64,000 bases of DNA, taken from Nitrospirota bacterium (GTDB taxonomy: Bacteria > Nitrospirota > Thermodesulfovibrionia > Thermodesulfovibrionales > SM23-35). The notes beneath the pieces are model-generated. The model was given only the letters and a program-made list of their open reading frames with translations, ran no database searches and had not been told where the DNA came from. How positions within the stretch are numbered: the stretch's first letter is position 1; the number at the start of each line of letters is the position of its first letter. The DNA lies in the NCBI GenBank assembly GCA_014859105.1, contig JACUUX010000001.1, positions 62,001 to 126,000 on the forward strand. The letters run 5' to 3'. The position numbers were made by a program, and so were the translations under genes. Shown in pieces: positions 8,733-18,392 of the stretch.

Positions 8733-9101
8733 TTATTCTTTTGTTGAAGATTCTCTGGCAGCAGACCGGATCCCCTCTTTTAAAATCAAAACAAAAACAA
8801 CGGTAAAACCAATAAGAATTCCGAAAAAGTTAACCAGTTTGAATACTGCCAGAATAAGAAGTATACATGCGAGTATGAAGAATCTGAAAAAGCTTAAAAA
8901 AAGTAGTTTTCCACGAGGCCTGTAAGTTTCTAAAAGACGTTCCAATCCCCATTCAAGGCCTTTCAGATTTGCAAGCCCAAGTGCACCTCCTAAAAGGATG
9001 CTTATAGGTAGCTTTTTCCATTCAAAAAATGCAGAAATAACAGCCAGCGGCAGCAGAATAATAATCCCCTGTTTGTAAATTCTCCTCACTAATTCAATCA
9101 T
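8733..9101 (-). CDS. atpI: ATP synthase subunit I (AtpI-like) membrane protein
   Basis: The 122-residue product has four hydrophobic segments (around residues 11–28, 33–48, 64–80 and 84–105) in the layout of AtpI/UncI, which helps assemble the ATP-synthase c-ring and may aid Mg2+ supply. I chose the ATG at 9101 (MIELVRRIYK) instead of a longer upstream frame because it overlaps the atpZ stop in an ATGA. No ATP synthase structural genes follow here, so the pair is detached from the main atp operon or that operon lies elsewhere. Confidence 0.75.
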   Translation of the reverse strand: MIELVRRIYKQGIIILLPLAVISAFFEWKKLPISILLGGALGLANLKGLEWGLERLLETYRPRGKLLFLSFFRFFILACILLILAVFKLVNFFGILIGFTVVFVLILKEGIRSAARESSTKE

Positions 9102-9322
9102 TTTGATTTTTTTGCTATTCTTATAAGTTCTCTGAAACCGGCGGCAATGCCGATAAACAGAAAAATAAAAGTGAACCATGGAAAAGTAGAAAACCCAATC
9201 TTCGGCATAATATACTTATCGATACCGAGTCCCATTGCAAGACCTATAAAAATCGAAAGTACAAGATTCAGTCCAATGGTACTTGCTTCAAGGAGTTGCT
9301 TGAAAAATGACTTTTCTGCCAT
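9098..9322 (-). CDS. AtpZ/AtpI-family small membrane protein (F0F1-ATPase gene 1 type)
   Basis: This 74-residue protein has two membrane helices (about residues 13–34 and 47–66) with the family pattern GLNLVLSIFIGLAMGLGIDKY and IGIAAGFRELIRIAKK. AtpZ proteins accompany AtpI at the start of F-type ATPase loci and have been proposed to form a Mg2+ transporter with it. It sits directly upstream of, and overlaps, the atpI-like gene, and 15 bases downstream of hemL on the same strand. Confidence 0.82.
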   Translation of the reverse strand: MAEKSFFKQLLEASTIGLNLVLSIFIGLAMGLGIDKYIMPKIGFSTFPWFTFIFLFIGIAAGFRELIRIAKKSK

Positions 9323-9337
9323 ATTCCTGCGGATTGA

Positions 9338-10624
9338 TTATTTAATTTCCAAAAAAGTTTTGTATGCTGCTCTTACTGTCTTTTCCACATCCTGTTTTGA
9401 ATGCGCAAGGGAGAGAAACCCGGCTTCGAATTGTGAAGGTGCAAGGTTTATACCTCTTTTGAGCATACCCCAGAAGAATCTGGAAAACTTAAATGTGTCA
9501 GACATCTTTGCTGTCTTATAGTCTGTAACCTCTTTGCCGGCAAAATAAGTACAGAACATTGTACCTGCCCTGTAAAATTTTGTCTCTATGCCAGCCGTTT
9601 TTGAAGCATCTATCAACCCTTCTTCCAGATTTGCAACAGTGTCTTCGAGTTTCTTATATGTATTGGCTCTTGAAAGAATCTTGAGGGTTTCTATTCCCGC
9701 CGTCATTGCTATGGGGTTACCCGATAAAGTTCCAGCCTGGTATACAGGTCCTTCCGGTGAGACTATTGACATTATTTCTTTTCTTCCCCCGTATGCTCCA
9801 ACCGGAAGTCCTCCCCCTATAACTTTGCCGAGGCATGTTATATCAGGCTTAATACCATAATATTCCTGTGCACCACCATATGCCACCCTGAATCCTGTCA
9901 TTACCTCGTCAAATACGAGTACAATACCATGGTCGTTTGTTATTTTTCTCAAAGACTCAAGAAATCCGGGTTTTGGAAGCACACAACCTATATTTCCGAC
10001 TACAGGCTCTATTATTACGCATGCGACTGATTTCCATTCATTTTTTATAACGGTTTTTATCGCCGTTACATCATTGAAAGGGAGAGTAATTGTATTTCTG
10101 GCATAAGATTTTGGAACACCGGGGCTGTCAGGCACTCCATAGGTGGTTGCACCTGAACCGGCCTTTACAAGCAGACCGTCAGCGTGGCCATGATAACAAC
10201 CCTCGAACTTGATAACCTTATCCCTCCCCGTAAATCCGCGTGCGACCCTGATAGCACTGATGGTAGCCTCAGTTCCCGAATTGACCATCCTTATTTTTTC
10301 CATCGATGGATAGGCTTTCAGGACAAGCTCTGCAAGTTCAATCTCCAGAGGAGTTGGTGCACCATAACTTGTGCCCTTCTCTATAGCCCTCTTAAGGGCA
10401 CTGACAACTTTCGGATGTGCATGACCCAAAATAAGAGGTCCCCATGAAAGGACATAATCTATGTAAGAGTTGCCGTCAACATCATAAATCTTAGAGCCCT
10501 TAGCCCTGGCAATAAAGATAGGATTTCCTCCAACTGCCTTGAAAGCCCGAACAGGACTGTTGACACCGCCGGGAATAAGCTCCTGTGCTTTCTGGAATAA
10601 CCTATATGATTTTTCCCACTTCAT
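9338..10624 (-). CDS. hemL: Glutamate-1-semialdehyde 2,1-aminomutase
   Basis: HemL converts glutamate-1-semialdehyde to 5-aminolevulinate in the C5 heme pathway, using PLP. The 428-residue protein is full length: [55 protein letters not shown], and [18 protein letters not shown] with the PLP-binding Lys. It is the first gene of a minus-strand run with atpZ and atpI. Soluble cytosolic enzyme. Confidence 0.97.
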   Translation of the reverse strand: MKWEKSYRLFQKAQELIPGGVNSPVRAFKAVGGNPIFIARAKGSKIYDVDGNSYIDYVLSWGPLILGHAHPKVVSALKRAIEKGTSYGAPTPLEIELAELVLKAYPSMEKIRMVNSGTEATISAIRVARGFTGRDKVIKFEGCYHGHADGLLVKAGSGATTYGVPDSPGVPKSYARNTITLPFNDVTAIKTVIKNEWKSVACVIIEPVVGNIGCVLPKPGFLESLRKITNDHGIVLVFDEVMTGFRVAYGGAQEYYGIKPDITCLGKVIGGGLPVGAYGGRKEIMSIVSPEGPVYQAGTLSGNPIAMTAGIETLKILSRANTYKKLEDTVANLEEGLIDASKTAGIETKFYRAGTMFCTYFAGKEVTDYKTAKMSDTFKFSRFFWGMLKRGINLAPSQFEAGFLSLAHSKQDVEKTVRAAYKTFLEIK

Positions 10625-10818
10625 TAATATAGCTTATATTGTTTTTCTGAGTTTTCACAGTTTCTTGAGTTATAAATTTAATAAAATATATAAACGCGGG
10701 AAAGCAAGAAACCCAAGAAACCTTGAAAACATTGTTACTCTATCATAAATATTTTTATGTGTCAAAATGAATGTCTGTTATGATATAAAAAAAGGATTAA
10801 ATTTTACAGGAGGGATAA

Positions 10819-11736
10819 ATGAGGAAAATTGTGATTATAATACTGACTTTCTCGTTTTTTGCATTTGCAGCATGTGCAAAAAAAGAAGATCAAAAAGGTC
10901 CATATCTTGCAGAGGTTGGCAACGTAAAAATAACACAGGCTGATCTCAAAAGGGAGCTGAAAAACCTTCCGGAATTTGCTCAAAAGCTTTTTGAGGGCAG
11001 CAGCGGCAAAGAAAGATTTCTCGACGAACTCGTAAAGAAAGAGCTCCTTTATCAGGAGGCCGTGAAAAAGGGTCTTGATAAAGACCCTGAATTCCGGAGC
11101 AAAGTCGAAGATTTCAAGAAAATTACACTCATAGGTCAACTTCTTGAGAAAGAGATAGAATTGAAAACTCAGGTTACAGACCAGGATGTAAAAGATTACT
11201 ATGAAAAGAACAAGGAGGATTTTGCAGATATCACTCAAATCAGGGCCAGCCATATACTCGTAAGAACAGAAGGTGAAGCGAAAAAGATACTGGAAAGACT
11301 GAAAAAAGGAGAAGACTTTGCAAAGATTGCAAGAGATAATTCTATTGATACCGGTTCAGCAAAAAACGGCGGTGAGCTTGGATTTTTCTCTTCCGGCCAG
11401 ATGGTTCCCGAGTTTGAAAGGGCAGCAGCACGATTGAAGGTCGGTGAACTGAGCGAACCTGTAAAGACACAGTTCGGGTACCATATTATTAAGGTTACAG
11501 ATAAGAAAGCAGGTAAACCCCTCGAATTCAAAGAAGTTCAAAACCTTATTTTCCAACGTTTGACAGCTGAAAAGCAGAAGGCGTTTTTTGATTCATACAT
11601 AGAGGGTCTTAAGAAGAGTTATAAAGTGGAAATAAACAGAGATGCCTTATCTAAACTAAGCTCTGGAGAAGAGGAAAAAGAGGGAATACAGGAAGAACCT
11701 AAAAAATCAGAAGAATCCAAGGAAATACCAAGATAG
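10819..11736 (+). CDS. PpiC/SurA-type peptidyl-prolyl isomerase lipoprotein
   Basis: The 305-residue product starts with a lipoprotein signal (hydrophobic residues 4–17, lipobox-like FAAC at Cys19), then a SurA-like N-terminal chaperone helix bundle (residues 28–130), then a parvulin domain: IRASHILVRTEGEAK, GEDFAKIARDNSID, GGELGFFSSGQMVPEFE and QFGYHIIKV. It likely folds outer-membrane or periplasmic proteins. The Glu/Lys-rich tail is low complexity. A clear GGAGG precedes the ATG. Mature protein would sit on the periplasmic face of a membrane. Confidence 0.9.
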   Translation: MRKIVIIILTFSFFAFAACAKKEDQKGPYLAEVGNVKITQADLKRELKNLPEFAQKLFEGSSGKERFLDELVKKELLYQEAVKKGLDKDPEFRSKVEDFKKITLIGQLLEKEIELKTQVTDQDVKDYYEKNKEDFADITQIRASHILVRTEGEAKKILERLKKGEDFAKIARDNSIDTGSAKNGGELGFFSSGQMVPEFERAAARLKVGELSEPVKTQFGYHIIKVTDKKAGKPLEFKEVQNLIFQRLTAEKQKAFFDSYIEGLKKSYKVEINRDALSKLSSGEEEKEGIQEEPKKSEESKEIPR

Positions 11737-11842
11737 AAATAAAGGAAATACGCTTTGCTTTATTACGTTTAAATAATCCCGAATTAAGAAATGGTATATG
11801 AAAAAGCATTAGATATCTAATTAGATGTCATAATATATTCTT

Positions 11843-12307
11843 ATGGAAAGGTTTCAACTCCTTGACATATCAGGCGATGCAGGAATCAGAGCCTTCGGAA
11901 AAAGTATAGAAGAAGCATTTATAAATGCTTCTTTAGGTATGTACAGTCTCATAACAAACCTTGATGAAATAGAAAAGAAGAACACCATTAATGTAATGAC
12001 TGAAAGTGATTCTCTCGAAGGACTTCTTGTCTCCTGGCTGAATGAGCTAATTTTTCATTTTGATGCATACGGATTTATAGGTAAAAAAATTATTATTAAT
12101 GAATTCACCCCCTCCTTTACCCTCCCCCCTCGAGGGGGAGGGAGGGGTGGGGGGGAGGCTTATAAGGTTAAAGCCTCTGTTTCTGGTGAAGATTTTGACC
12201 CAGAAAGACATGAAAGCAAGCTATTAATTAAGGCAGCTACCTACCATATGCTCCGGATAGAAAAGATAGACGATAAATGGGAGATTAATGTTATATTTGA
12301 TATATGA
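11843..12307 (+). CDS. Archease, with an in-frame repeat insertion
   Basis: Archease activates the RNA ligase RtcB by promoting its guanylylation. Signatures are the start FQLLDISGDAGIRAFGKSIEEAF, the middle SDSLEGLLVSWLNELIFHFD, and the end AATYHMLRIEKIDDKWEINVIFDI with the metal-binding Asp. Residues 89–106 (TPSFTLPPRGGGRGGGEA) are foreign to the family and are encoded by a GC-rich palindrome (about 12107–12160); similar palindromes occur elsewhere in the window. The stop overlaps the rtcB start in an ATGA, so the two are translationally coupled. Confidence 0.9.
   Translation: MERFQLLDISGDAGIRAFGKSIEEAFINASLGMYSLITNLDEIEKKNTINVMTESDSLEGLLVSWLNELIFHFDAYGFIGKKIIINEFTPSFTLPPRGGGRGGGEAYKVKASVSGEDFDPERHESKLLIKAATYHMLRIEKIDDKWEINVIFDI
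12107..12160. repeat. GC-rich palindromic repeat inside archease
   Basis: The bases form an imperfect palindrome built of CCCTCCCCCC and GGGGGAGGGAGGGG around CTCGAG. It resembles the elements at 18547–18709, 21271–21361 and 63014–63067. It keeps the archease reading frame open and adds about 18 residues. Confidence 0.75.
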
Positions 12308-13773
12308 TAAATAAAGAAAGGGTAATTATGGCATTAGAAAACCTGCGAAGAATTGATGAGACAAAGATAGAAGTCCCTATCGGTTACAAACAAGGTATGA
12401 GGGTTAACGGGATCATCTATGTTGATCAATTACTGGAAAAGGAACTCGAGGCACAATCAATAGATCAGGTGGCCAATGTGGCGACTTTGCCGGGTATTAT
12501 TAAATCATCCATGGCTATGCCTGATGTACATACGGGATACGGATTTGCCATCGGAGGTGTTGCTGCTTTTGATTTAAAAGAAGGAATTGTTTCCCCGGGT
12601 GGTGTTGGATACGATATAAACTGCGGTGTCCGTTTGCTGAGGACTAATTTAAAAAAGGAAGAAGTTCTTCCAAAAATAAAAGATATAGTAAATGTCCTTT
12701 ATACAGAGATACCATCCGGTGTTGGTTCAAAGGGAAGGATACGGCTCGGTCCGGAAGATGAAAGGAAACTTCTCATAAAAGGTGCACGCTGGGCTGTGGA
12801 AAATGGATATGGAGAAGCAGAAGACCTTGAGAAGATAGAATCCGGAGGCTGCATTGACGGAGCAGACCCTTCTCTGATAAGCAATAAGGCATATGAGCGT
12901 GGAAGGGCTCAACAGGGCACACTGGGCTCAGGAAATCATTTCCTTGAAGTGCAGTATATTGATGAAATTTATGATGAAAGGGCTGCGAATAGCCTCGGTC
13001 TTTTTAAAGATCATGTAACAGTTATGATACACACTGGTTCCCGCGGTTTCGGACATCAGGTCTGCACCGATTTTCTTGAGGTAATGGAAAGAGCAGTAAA
13101 TAAGTATAAGATAAACTTACCAGACAGAGAGCTGGCATGTGCTCCGTATGAAAGTCCGGAGGCACAGGACTATCTTTCCGCAATGAGAGCGGCTGCCAAT
13201 TACGCATGGTCAAACAGACAATGCATCATGCACTGGGCAAGGGAATCATTCATGAAGGTATTCGGGGTTTCGCCTAAAAAACTCGGCATGACACTCATTT
13301 ACGATGTAGCCCATAACATCGCTAAAATTGAAGAACACGAAGTTAATGGAAAAAAGAAAAAATTTATAGTACACAGAAAAGGTGCAACAAGGGCGTTTCC
13401 CCCGGGTCACCCGGAACTGCCCGGAATCTACAGGCATCTCGGTCAACCTGTATTAATCCCTGGTGATATGGGAAGGGCATCGTTCGTCCTCCTTGGAACT
13501 GAAAAAGCTATGAAAGAGACATTCGGTTCAACATGCCATGGTGCCGGCAGGGTCATGTCACGGCATCAGGCGATAAAGAGAGCAAGAGGGCGTGCAATAT
13601 GGCGTGAGATGGAAGATAAGGGTATTATAGTCAAATCTGCCGGCAGGGGAACCCTTGCAGAGGAGATGTCCGAGGCATATAAGGATATATCAAATGTTGT
13701 GGATGTAGTTCATAAGGCAGGGATTTCCGAGAAGGTTGCAAGGCTCAGGCCAATGGGAGTAATAAAAGGTTGA
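12304..13773 (+). CDS. rtcB: RNA-splicing ligase RtcB
   Basis: RtcB joins 2',3'-cyclic phosphate or 3'-phosphate RNA ends to 5'-OH ends using GTP and Mn2+, for tRNA splicing or RNA repair. The 489-residue protein is full length. Metal-binding and catalytic motifs are visible: PDVHTGYGFAIGGVAAFD, GGVGYDINCGVRLL, LGSGNHFLEVQ, HTGSRGFGHQ, VAHNIAKIEEH and the guanylylated His in STCHGAGRVMSRHQA. It forms an operon with archease, its activator. An alternative internal start (MALENLRRI) is only 8 codons later. Confidence 0.97.
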   Translation: MINKERVIMALENLRRIDETKIEVPIGYKQGMRVNGIIYVDQLLEKELEAQSIDQVANVATLPGIIKSSMAMPDVHTGYGFAIGGVAAFDLKEGIVSPGGVGYDINCGVRLLRTNLKKEEVLPKIKDIVNVLYTEIPSGVGSKGRIRLGPEDERKLLIKGARWAVENGYGEAEDLEKIESGGCIDGADPSLISNKAYERGRAQQGTLGSGNHFLEVQYIDEIYDERAANSLGLFKDHVTVMIHTGSRGFGHQVCTDFLEVMERAVNKYKINLPDRELACAPYESPEAQDYLSAMRAAANYAWSNRQCIMHWARESFMKVFGVSPKKLGMTLIYDVAHNIAKIEEHEVNGKKKKFIVHRKGATRAFPPGHPELPGIYRHLGQPVLIPGDMGRASFVLLGTEKAMKETFGSTCHGAGRVMSRHQAIKRARGRAIWREMEDKGIIVKSAGRGTLAEEMSEAYKDISNVVDVVHKAGISEKVARLRPMGVIKG

Positions 13774-13891
13774 AGGTACTTTGTTAAATGGTTAAGATGC
13801 TCCTATCGTAAAACCTCTATGGGTTATATCTTTTACGAATAACTTAACCGACAGACGAAACGAGCTTCGTTACCGTAACCGAGAAATTTGG

Positions 13892-15142
13892 TTATTTCAA
13901 TATCAAATACGCCACAATCGCCCCGCAGAATACGATAATACACGCCGGTATCATTTTCTTATAAATTCCCCATAAATCAGCCTTGAAATATTCTTTTGTA
14001 AGAATAAGACATATATGTACCGGTGAGAGAAGAACACCTAAGAATCCGGCGGCAAATGCAAAAGAAATCGAACCCAATGATATAGTTTCTGTCATGCTGA
14101 TAACCAGAGGAAACGTACTTGCCACGAAACCCACTGTAATGCCTGTAAGCAGCCCGGTAATAAAAGGAAGCAGGAAAAGGACAGGAAAAACAGGGATCCC
14201 TTCTTTTATAAAAAACTGGCTGAGATTCTTTACTGCTCCCGAATTTTCCATCGCTTCTTTAAAAAACATGACACCGAGTATAAGGATGATTACCTCTATC
14301 GAAAAACCATGTTTCAATGCATTAAAGATGGACTTGAGACTGTACTTATAAAACAGCAGCAGGGATAAAACAACAGCAATCAGTGCATAATGTAATTCTA
14401 TACGAAATATTAAAACAGGTAGCAATACCGCTAAGATGGGAATAAAACTCAATAAGCCTTTCTTTTCGGGTTTGTTCTCTGTCTTCAGCATTCCTTTAAC
14501 ATTATGCATTGCAAATACAAGTCCGGTGATTAACATGAGGACTGCACAGATTAAATTTGCAATTATGAGATTATATAGCTCTATTCTTGAAATAGCAGAG
14601 GCCAGGAGAATCCCGGGATATAATGGCAGGATGTATTCCCACGGGTGCCTGAACCAGTAATTGATAAAACTTTTTTGTTCAGGACTTATTTTTATGTCAC
14701 TGGTTGTTTCTGCCACCATTGGTGCGGAAAAATATGCGCCTCCAACCGATGGCATCAAACCTATCAGAAGAGGCATCGACATAATAATAATTTTCCTTTT
14801 TTTGAATAATGCCTTGACTGTACTCATCATCTCGGCAAGGACAGCTTTTTCCCGCAATATTAATTCAAAGATTCTGATGAGGGATAAAGCAAGAATCAGC
14901 TTGATTGTCACATCATTCAGAACAGCATTTTCACAGGTCCTTAATATCAGGGGGAATGGCATCTGATAAAGTATGAACAAAGCACCTCCTGCAATCGACA
15001 TTACAAGGCCGATGTTCAGCCTCTTTTTGAGCAAAAATAAAATCAGAAAGAATATAAAAGAGATTTTCAATAAATCAGGCATCCAGAATTTTACCTTAAT
15101 ATCCCATAAATCATCAAAAGTGAAAAAAGCATTCCGTAACAT
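13892..15142 (-). CDS. DUF401 family integral membrane protein (possible permease)
   Basis: The protein (416 residues from the first ATG, or 396 from MPDLLKISF at 15082) has about ten hydrophobic segments. It carries the DUF401 signature blocks MPLLIGLMPSVGGAYFSAPMV, FINYWFRHPWEYILPLYPGI and LLSPVHICLILTKEYFK. DUF401 belongs to the ion-transporter superfamily that includes arsenite and C4-dicarboxylate/gluconate-type carriers; the substrate is unknown. It is a lone gene, divergent from the downstream porin promoter region. Confidence 0.82.
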   Translation of the reverse strand: MLRNAFFTFDDLWDIKVKFWMPDLLKISFIFFLILFLLKKRLNIGLVMSIAGGALFILYQMPFPLILRTCENAVLNDVTIKLILALSLIRIFELILREKAVLAEMMSTVKALFKKRKIIIMSMPLLIGLMPSVGGAYFSAPMVAETTSDIKISPEQKSFINYWFRHPWEYILPLYPGILLASAISRIELYNLIIANLICAVLMLITGLVFAMHNVKGMLKTENKPEKKGLLSFIPILAVLLPVLIFRIELHYALIAVVLSLLLFYKYSLKSIFNALKHGFSIEVIILILGVMFFKEAMENSGAVKNLSQFFIKEGIPVFPVLFLLPFITGLLTGITVGFVASTFPLVISMTETISLGSISFAFAAGFLGVLLSPVHICLILTKEYFKADLWGIYKKMIPACIIVFCGAIVAYLILK

Positions 15143-15316
15143 TTAATCAACACTTCTGTGTCAAAAAGAATACAGATTATCGAATGTAATCAGTCCATAA
15201 ATCTAAAATTTAAGATAATTTTTTTTAATAATTTAAGAAATTTCGATATTTTAATCATACTAAGACTGAATTTTAAAAATATGGCCTCTTTTTTGCTTAT
15301 TTATAAACGAAAACCC

Positions 15317-15345
15317 TTGACAAATTTGTTATAGGATGATATAAA
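15317..15345 (+). promoter_or_regulatory. Sigma-70-type promoter upstream of the porin gene
   Basis: TTGACA (15317–15322) and TATAAA (15340–15345) are separated by exactly 17 bases, close to consensus, in an AT-rich tract 220 bases before the porin start. A second TTGACA (15363–15368) with a weaker GATAAA (15385–15390, 16-base spacer) follows at once, so transcription may start from tandem promoters. Both point toward the outer-membrane protein gene. Confidence 0.65.
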
Positions 15346-15390
15346 TTTTCAGTATAAATTTCTTGACAAAGCTGGATAAGCAATGATAAA

Positions 15391-15567
15391 GTGGCATACT
15401 TAAGTAAAATATGAGTTCTCAAAATAGTGTCCAAAATGGTAAAGGGCCTTCATTGAAGGCTTATATCTATTGAAAGGGAGGTGATAAAAGGAGGTTTAAA
15501 AAACTGATTTTAAAGAATACAAGCGTACCTTTAACTCAGAAACAAATTTAAAAAGGAGGGTTAGCAA
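15391..15567 (+). other. Long 5' leader of the porin gene
   Basis: About 170 bases separate the promoters from the GTG start. The leader holds a short hairpin (GCCTTC-ATT-GAAGGC near 15446–15460) and two purine-rich AGGAGG-like tracts (near 15475–15495) well upstream of the true ribosome binding site AAAAGGAGGG before 15568. No known riboswitch is recognised. The layout could serve mRNA stability or translational control. Confidence 0.4.
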
Positions 15568-16872
15568 GTGAAAAAATATCTGGCTATACTTTTAGGTGTT
15601 TTTTTAATTTTAAGTTTTGCAATTACCGCCTATGCACAGGATGAAACAGAAATAACACTTGGCGGTAAGATTCTGATGAGAGGCTGGTACTGGGATAACA
15701 TTCCAGCCAGTCATTTACCTGAGGAATCACAATCGCAGGCAGTTTACAGCACAAACCTATTTCTCACCCTCGATGCAAAGGTTACCGATAATCTCAGGGC
15801 CTTTATAGAGGTTGAGACGTGTAATAACCTCATCGGTTCCAGCGGTCTTTATTTCTGGGGCGAAGAAGGATGGGATACGAAAGCGAGGCCATTCATGTTT
15901 TTCCGCCAGTTGTGGATACAGTATACTGGATCGGGTCTTTTAGGTGTCCCTTCTGGAATGAAAATAGGCCATATGCCTATAGCACTCGGTGAAAAACTGT
16001 TCCTTAGAAACGAAAGATTCGGCACTGACGGTATCCTTTTATGGGTAGACCCGGCAAAGGAGCTTCACTTAGCGATTGCTACAGCAAAACTTGATGAAGG
16101 GGACTGGCGGAAGCACAGCGATGACATCGATGCCTATATACTGCTCGGTACTTACAAGCTCGCCGATATGACATTAGGAGCAAACTGGACATGGGTTAAC
16201 AGCAGCCGCACTCTTGACGACCCTCTTAATTTTCATAATCTCGGTGTTCATGCAAATGGTAAAGCAGCAGGCTTAAGCTATGCAGCAGAGGTCGATATGC
16301 AATTTGGAAAGGCAGAGAACATAGCCGCTGACGATCAAAAGTTCCGCGGTTGGGCTATTTTTGCAAAATTAGGCTATGCCCTTGACCCTATTAACATCAG
16401 GGGTTCTTTTGCAATGGGCAGCGGTGACAGCGATACTGGTGACGGTAAGATAAAGGAGTTCCAGACGATAGTAGGAAATGATTCACAGAGCCTCTTTGCA
16501 AGATTTCCAAACTATACCCTTGTTTATGAGCGTGCAGTCAGAACAACAGCTCAGGACCAGGTGCTTACAGGAAATATAAGAACTACGGGTATTGCAAACA
16601 CTACATATTACAACATTGGTGCTGATATAACTCCTGTGAAAGATCTGACCTTTACAGCCGATGCGTTTCTCATAAGGGCTACAAAGAATGAAGCCGGTTC
16701 CAAAAGCGCGGGTACAGAAGTTGATGTAACAGCCAATTACAAGATTGCGAAGAACTTCAGCTATTTTGTACAGGCAGGCGCATTATGGCCCGGGAAATAT
16801 TATGAAGAAACATTTGGTATCGATAAAAAGACCGTTACACACTTGCTTCACGGCGTATCACTCTCATTCTAA
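15568..16872 (+). CDS. Outer-membrane beta-barrel (porin-like) protein
   Basis: The 434-residue product starts at GTG with a classic Sec signal (KKYLAILLGVFLILSFAI, cleavage after AYA). The rest alternates polar and hydrophobic residues in short strands rich in Tyr, Trp and Gly (WIQYTGSG, TLGANWTWVN, AVEVD-type strands) and ends in a C-terminal aromatic (GVSLSF), the outer-membrane insertion signal. It resembles alginate-export/porin-like barrels of uncultured Gram-negatives; substrate unknown. Strong upstream promoters, a good AGGAGG and a perfect terminator suggest high expression. Confidence 0.82.
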   Translation: MKKYLAILLGVFLILSFAITAYAQDETEITLGGKILMRGWYWDNIPASHLPEESQSQAVYSTNLFLTLDAKVTDNLRAFIEVETCNNLIGSSGLYFWGEEGWDTKARPFMFFRQLWIQYTGSGLLGVPSGMKIGHMPIALGEKLFLRNERFGTDGILLWVDPAKELHLAIATAKLDEGDWRKHSDDIDAYILLGTYKLADMTLGANWTWVNSSRTLDDPLNFHNLGVHANGKAAGLSYAAEVDMQFGKAENIAADDQKFRGWAIFAKLGYALDPINIRGSFAMGSGDSDTGDGKIKEFQTIVGNDSQSLFARFPNYTLVYERAVRTTAQDQVLTGNIRTTGIANTTYYNIGADITPVKDLTFTADAFLIRATKNEAGSKSAGTEVDVTANYKIAKNFSYFVQAGALWPGKYYEETFGIDKKTVTHLLHGVSLSF

Positions 16873-16901
16873 CACTTCGGCAAGCTCAGTGCTTTATGAA
16901 T

Positions 16902-16935
16902 AAAAAAGGGCGGGTCATATGACCCGCCCTTTTTA
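16902..16935 (+). terminator. Rho-independent terminator after the porin gene
   Basis: A perfect 11-base-pair inverted repeat, GGGCGGGTCAT/ATGACCCGCCC (16908–16929), is flanked by A-run and T-run (AAAAAA...TTTTTA). It sits 30 bases after the porin stop and, being symmetric, could also act on the other strand. Confidence 0.92.
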
Positions 16936-17030
16936 TTGTCTTTAAAAAGTCCTTTTTTTTATATAACATATAATTATGCTATTAATCATCGAGGAGCTTA
17001 AAAATTATTTAAGCTCTTTAGTTTTTTTTG

Positions 17031-17161
17031 TCATGCCGGCTTGTCCGGCATCCTTCCGGCTCTTGTCCCTGCATAGTCGGGGACCGGTTCGGCATCTTAA
17101 AGAAAGATTCACGGCTTGCCCCGTTAGAAATGAACTTTCTAACGGGGCAAGCGGGAATGAC
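17031..17161. repeat. GTCATxCC…GGAATGAC-type dispersed repeat
   Basis: The stretch begins TGTCATGCCGGCTTGTCCGG and ends CAAGCGGGAATGACAA, with internal inverted repeats (CCGGCTTGTCCGGC, and GCCCCGTTAGAAA with TTTCTAACGGGGC). It belongs to the same family as 18257–18341 and 22238–22266. An unrelated 72-codon frame crosses it, but this is a translation of the repeat. Confidence 0.7.
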
Positions 17162-17183
17162 AACTATTTGAATAAAGTTACCT

Positions 17184-18173
17184 ATGAATTATAGCAAGAT
17201 CCTTAACGAATTTAAGAAACAGAAAATACTTATCATAGGTGATATAATACTGGACCGCTATATATGGGGAAAAGTAAGCAGAATATCTCCTGAGGCACCT
17301 GTTCCAGTTGTTGAAGTAACTGACGAAAATTATCTTCTTGGCGGCGCCTCAAATGTAGCAAATAACATCGTCTCACTTGGCGGACAGGCATCAATTATTG
17401 GTGTCGCAGGCAATGATAGAGCTGGAGAGATTCTGATAAAGATGCTCGAAGAAAAAGGCGTCAAATGTGGAGGCGTAATTTGCAGTTCAAGGTCTACGAC
17501 AGTAAAAACCCGTGTAATTGCTCATAATCAGCAGGTAGTAAGGTTCGATAGAGAGGACAATAATCAGGTAGATGGGAAGGTCTTTAAGGCGATCACGGAT
17601 TTTATCCGTCATGAACTTCCCGGCCATTATGCAGTGATAATATCTGATTATAAAAAGGGCATTGTATCATCTGAACTTGTCAGAGAAGTAATAAGGAATT
17701 CAAAACCAACAAATATTTTTGTGGCTGCTGATCCAAAGGTGGGTCATTTTCACTATTATAAAAATGTTTCTCTTATAACACCTAACACCAATGAGGCATC
17801 TATAGCGTCAGGCATTGAAATTAAAGATGAGAAATCTTTAATTAATGCAGGTAAAACACTTTTGAAAAGAACGTCATGTGAGGCTGTTTTAATTACCCGT
17901 GGTGAACACGGTATAAGCCTTTTCCGGAAAGATGAAGTAGTGCATATTCCTACTGTAGCACGAAATGTATATGATGTGACAGGAGCAGGAGATACGGTAA
18001 TAGCAGCATTTACCATTGCATATGCTTCTGGTGCAGATATGAGAGATGCTGCTGTTATAGCCAATCATGCTGCAGGCATAGTTGTTGCTCAAGTTGGTAC
18101 AGCAGTTGTAACACAGGAACAATTACGCAGGTCATTATGCTTGAATCGTGGTAAATTAATACAGGTGCGTTGA
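17184..18173 (+). CDS. rfaE1: D-glycero-beta-D-manno-heptose-7-phosphate kinase
   Basis: This PfkB-type sugar kinase makes heptose-1,7-bisphosphate for ADP-heptose, the donor for LPS inner core. The 329-residue protein shows ILIIGDIILDRYIWGKVSRISPEAPVPVV, the family's first block, then LGGASNVANN, the A2 loop ADPKVGH with TPNTNEASIA, and the catalytic DVTGAGDTVIAAF. It corresponds to the kinase half of E. coli HldE; the adenylyltransferase half is not fused. It heads the LPS region, in line with the heptosyltransferase at 26 kb. Confidence 0.93.
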   Translation: MNYSKILNEFKKQKILIIGDIILDRYIWGKVSRISPEAPVPVVEVTDENYLLGGASNVANNIVSLGGQASIIGVAGNDRAGEILIKMLEEKGVKCGGVICSSRSTTVKTRVIAHNQQVVRFDREDNNQVDGKVFKAITDFIRHELPGHYAVIISDYKKGIVSSELVREVIRNSKPTNIFVAADPKVGHFHYYKNVSLITPNTNEASIASGIEIKDEKSLINAGKTLLKRTSCEAVLITRGEHGISLFRKDEVVHIPTVARNVYDVTGAGDTVIAAFTIAYASGADMRDAAVIANHAAGIVVAQVGTAVVTQEQLRRSLCLNRGKLIQVR

Positions 18174-18256
18174 CCAACGTGATAATAACCAAGGATCAAT
18201 AACCAAGTTTGGAAATTGAAATTTTCTACGAAAATACCCATATGCTTCAATTGTTG

Positions 18257-18341
18257 TCATTCTGGCTCGTCCAGAATCTTTCTTTTTGGGATTTGGTGAT
18301 TCGAGGAGAAAAGAAGGATTCCCGACAAGCGGGAATGACAT
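18257..18341. repeat. Dispersed palindromic repeat (GTCATTCTGG…GGGAATGAC)
   Basis: Starts TTGTCATTCTGGCTCGTCCAG and ends TTCCCGACAAGCGGGAATGACA. The ends form partial inverted repeats, the same family as 17031–17161. It occupies most of the gap between the heptose kinase and the PP-loop gene. Confidence 0.7.
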
Positions 18342-18392
18342 ACAAGTCAGCTAAATTATGAACTTATCAAAGATTTGATATGGCAAAAGTCT

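Noticed and set aside
16976..17194. 72-codon frame upstream of the heptose kinase
   Set aside because: It is mostly a translation of the GTCAT…AATGAC repeat and overlaps the kinase start.
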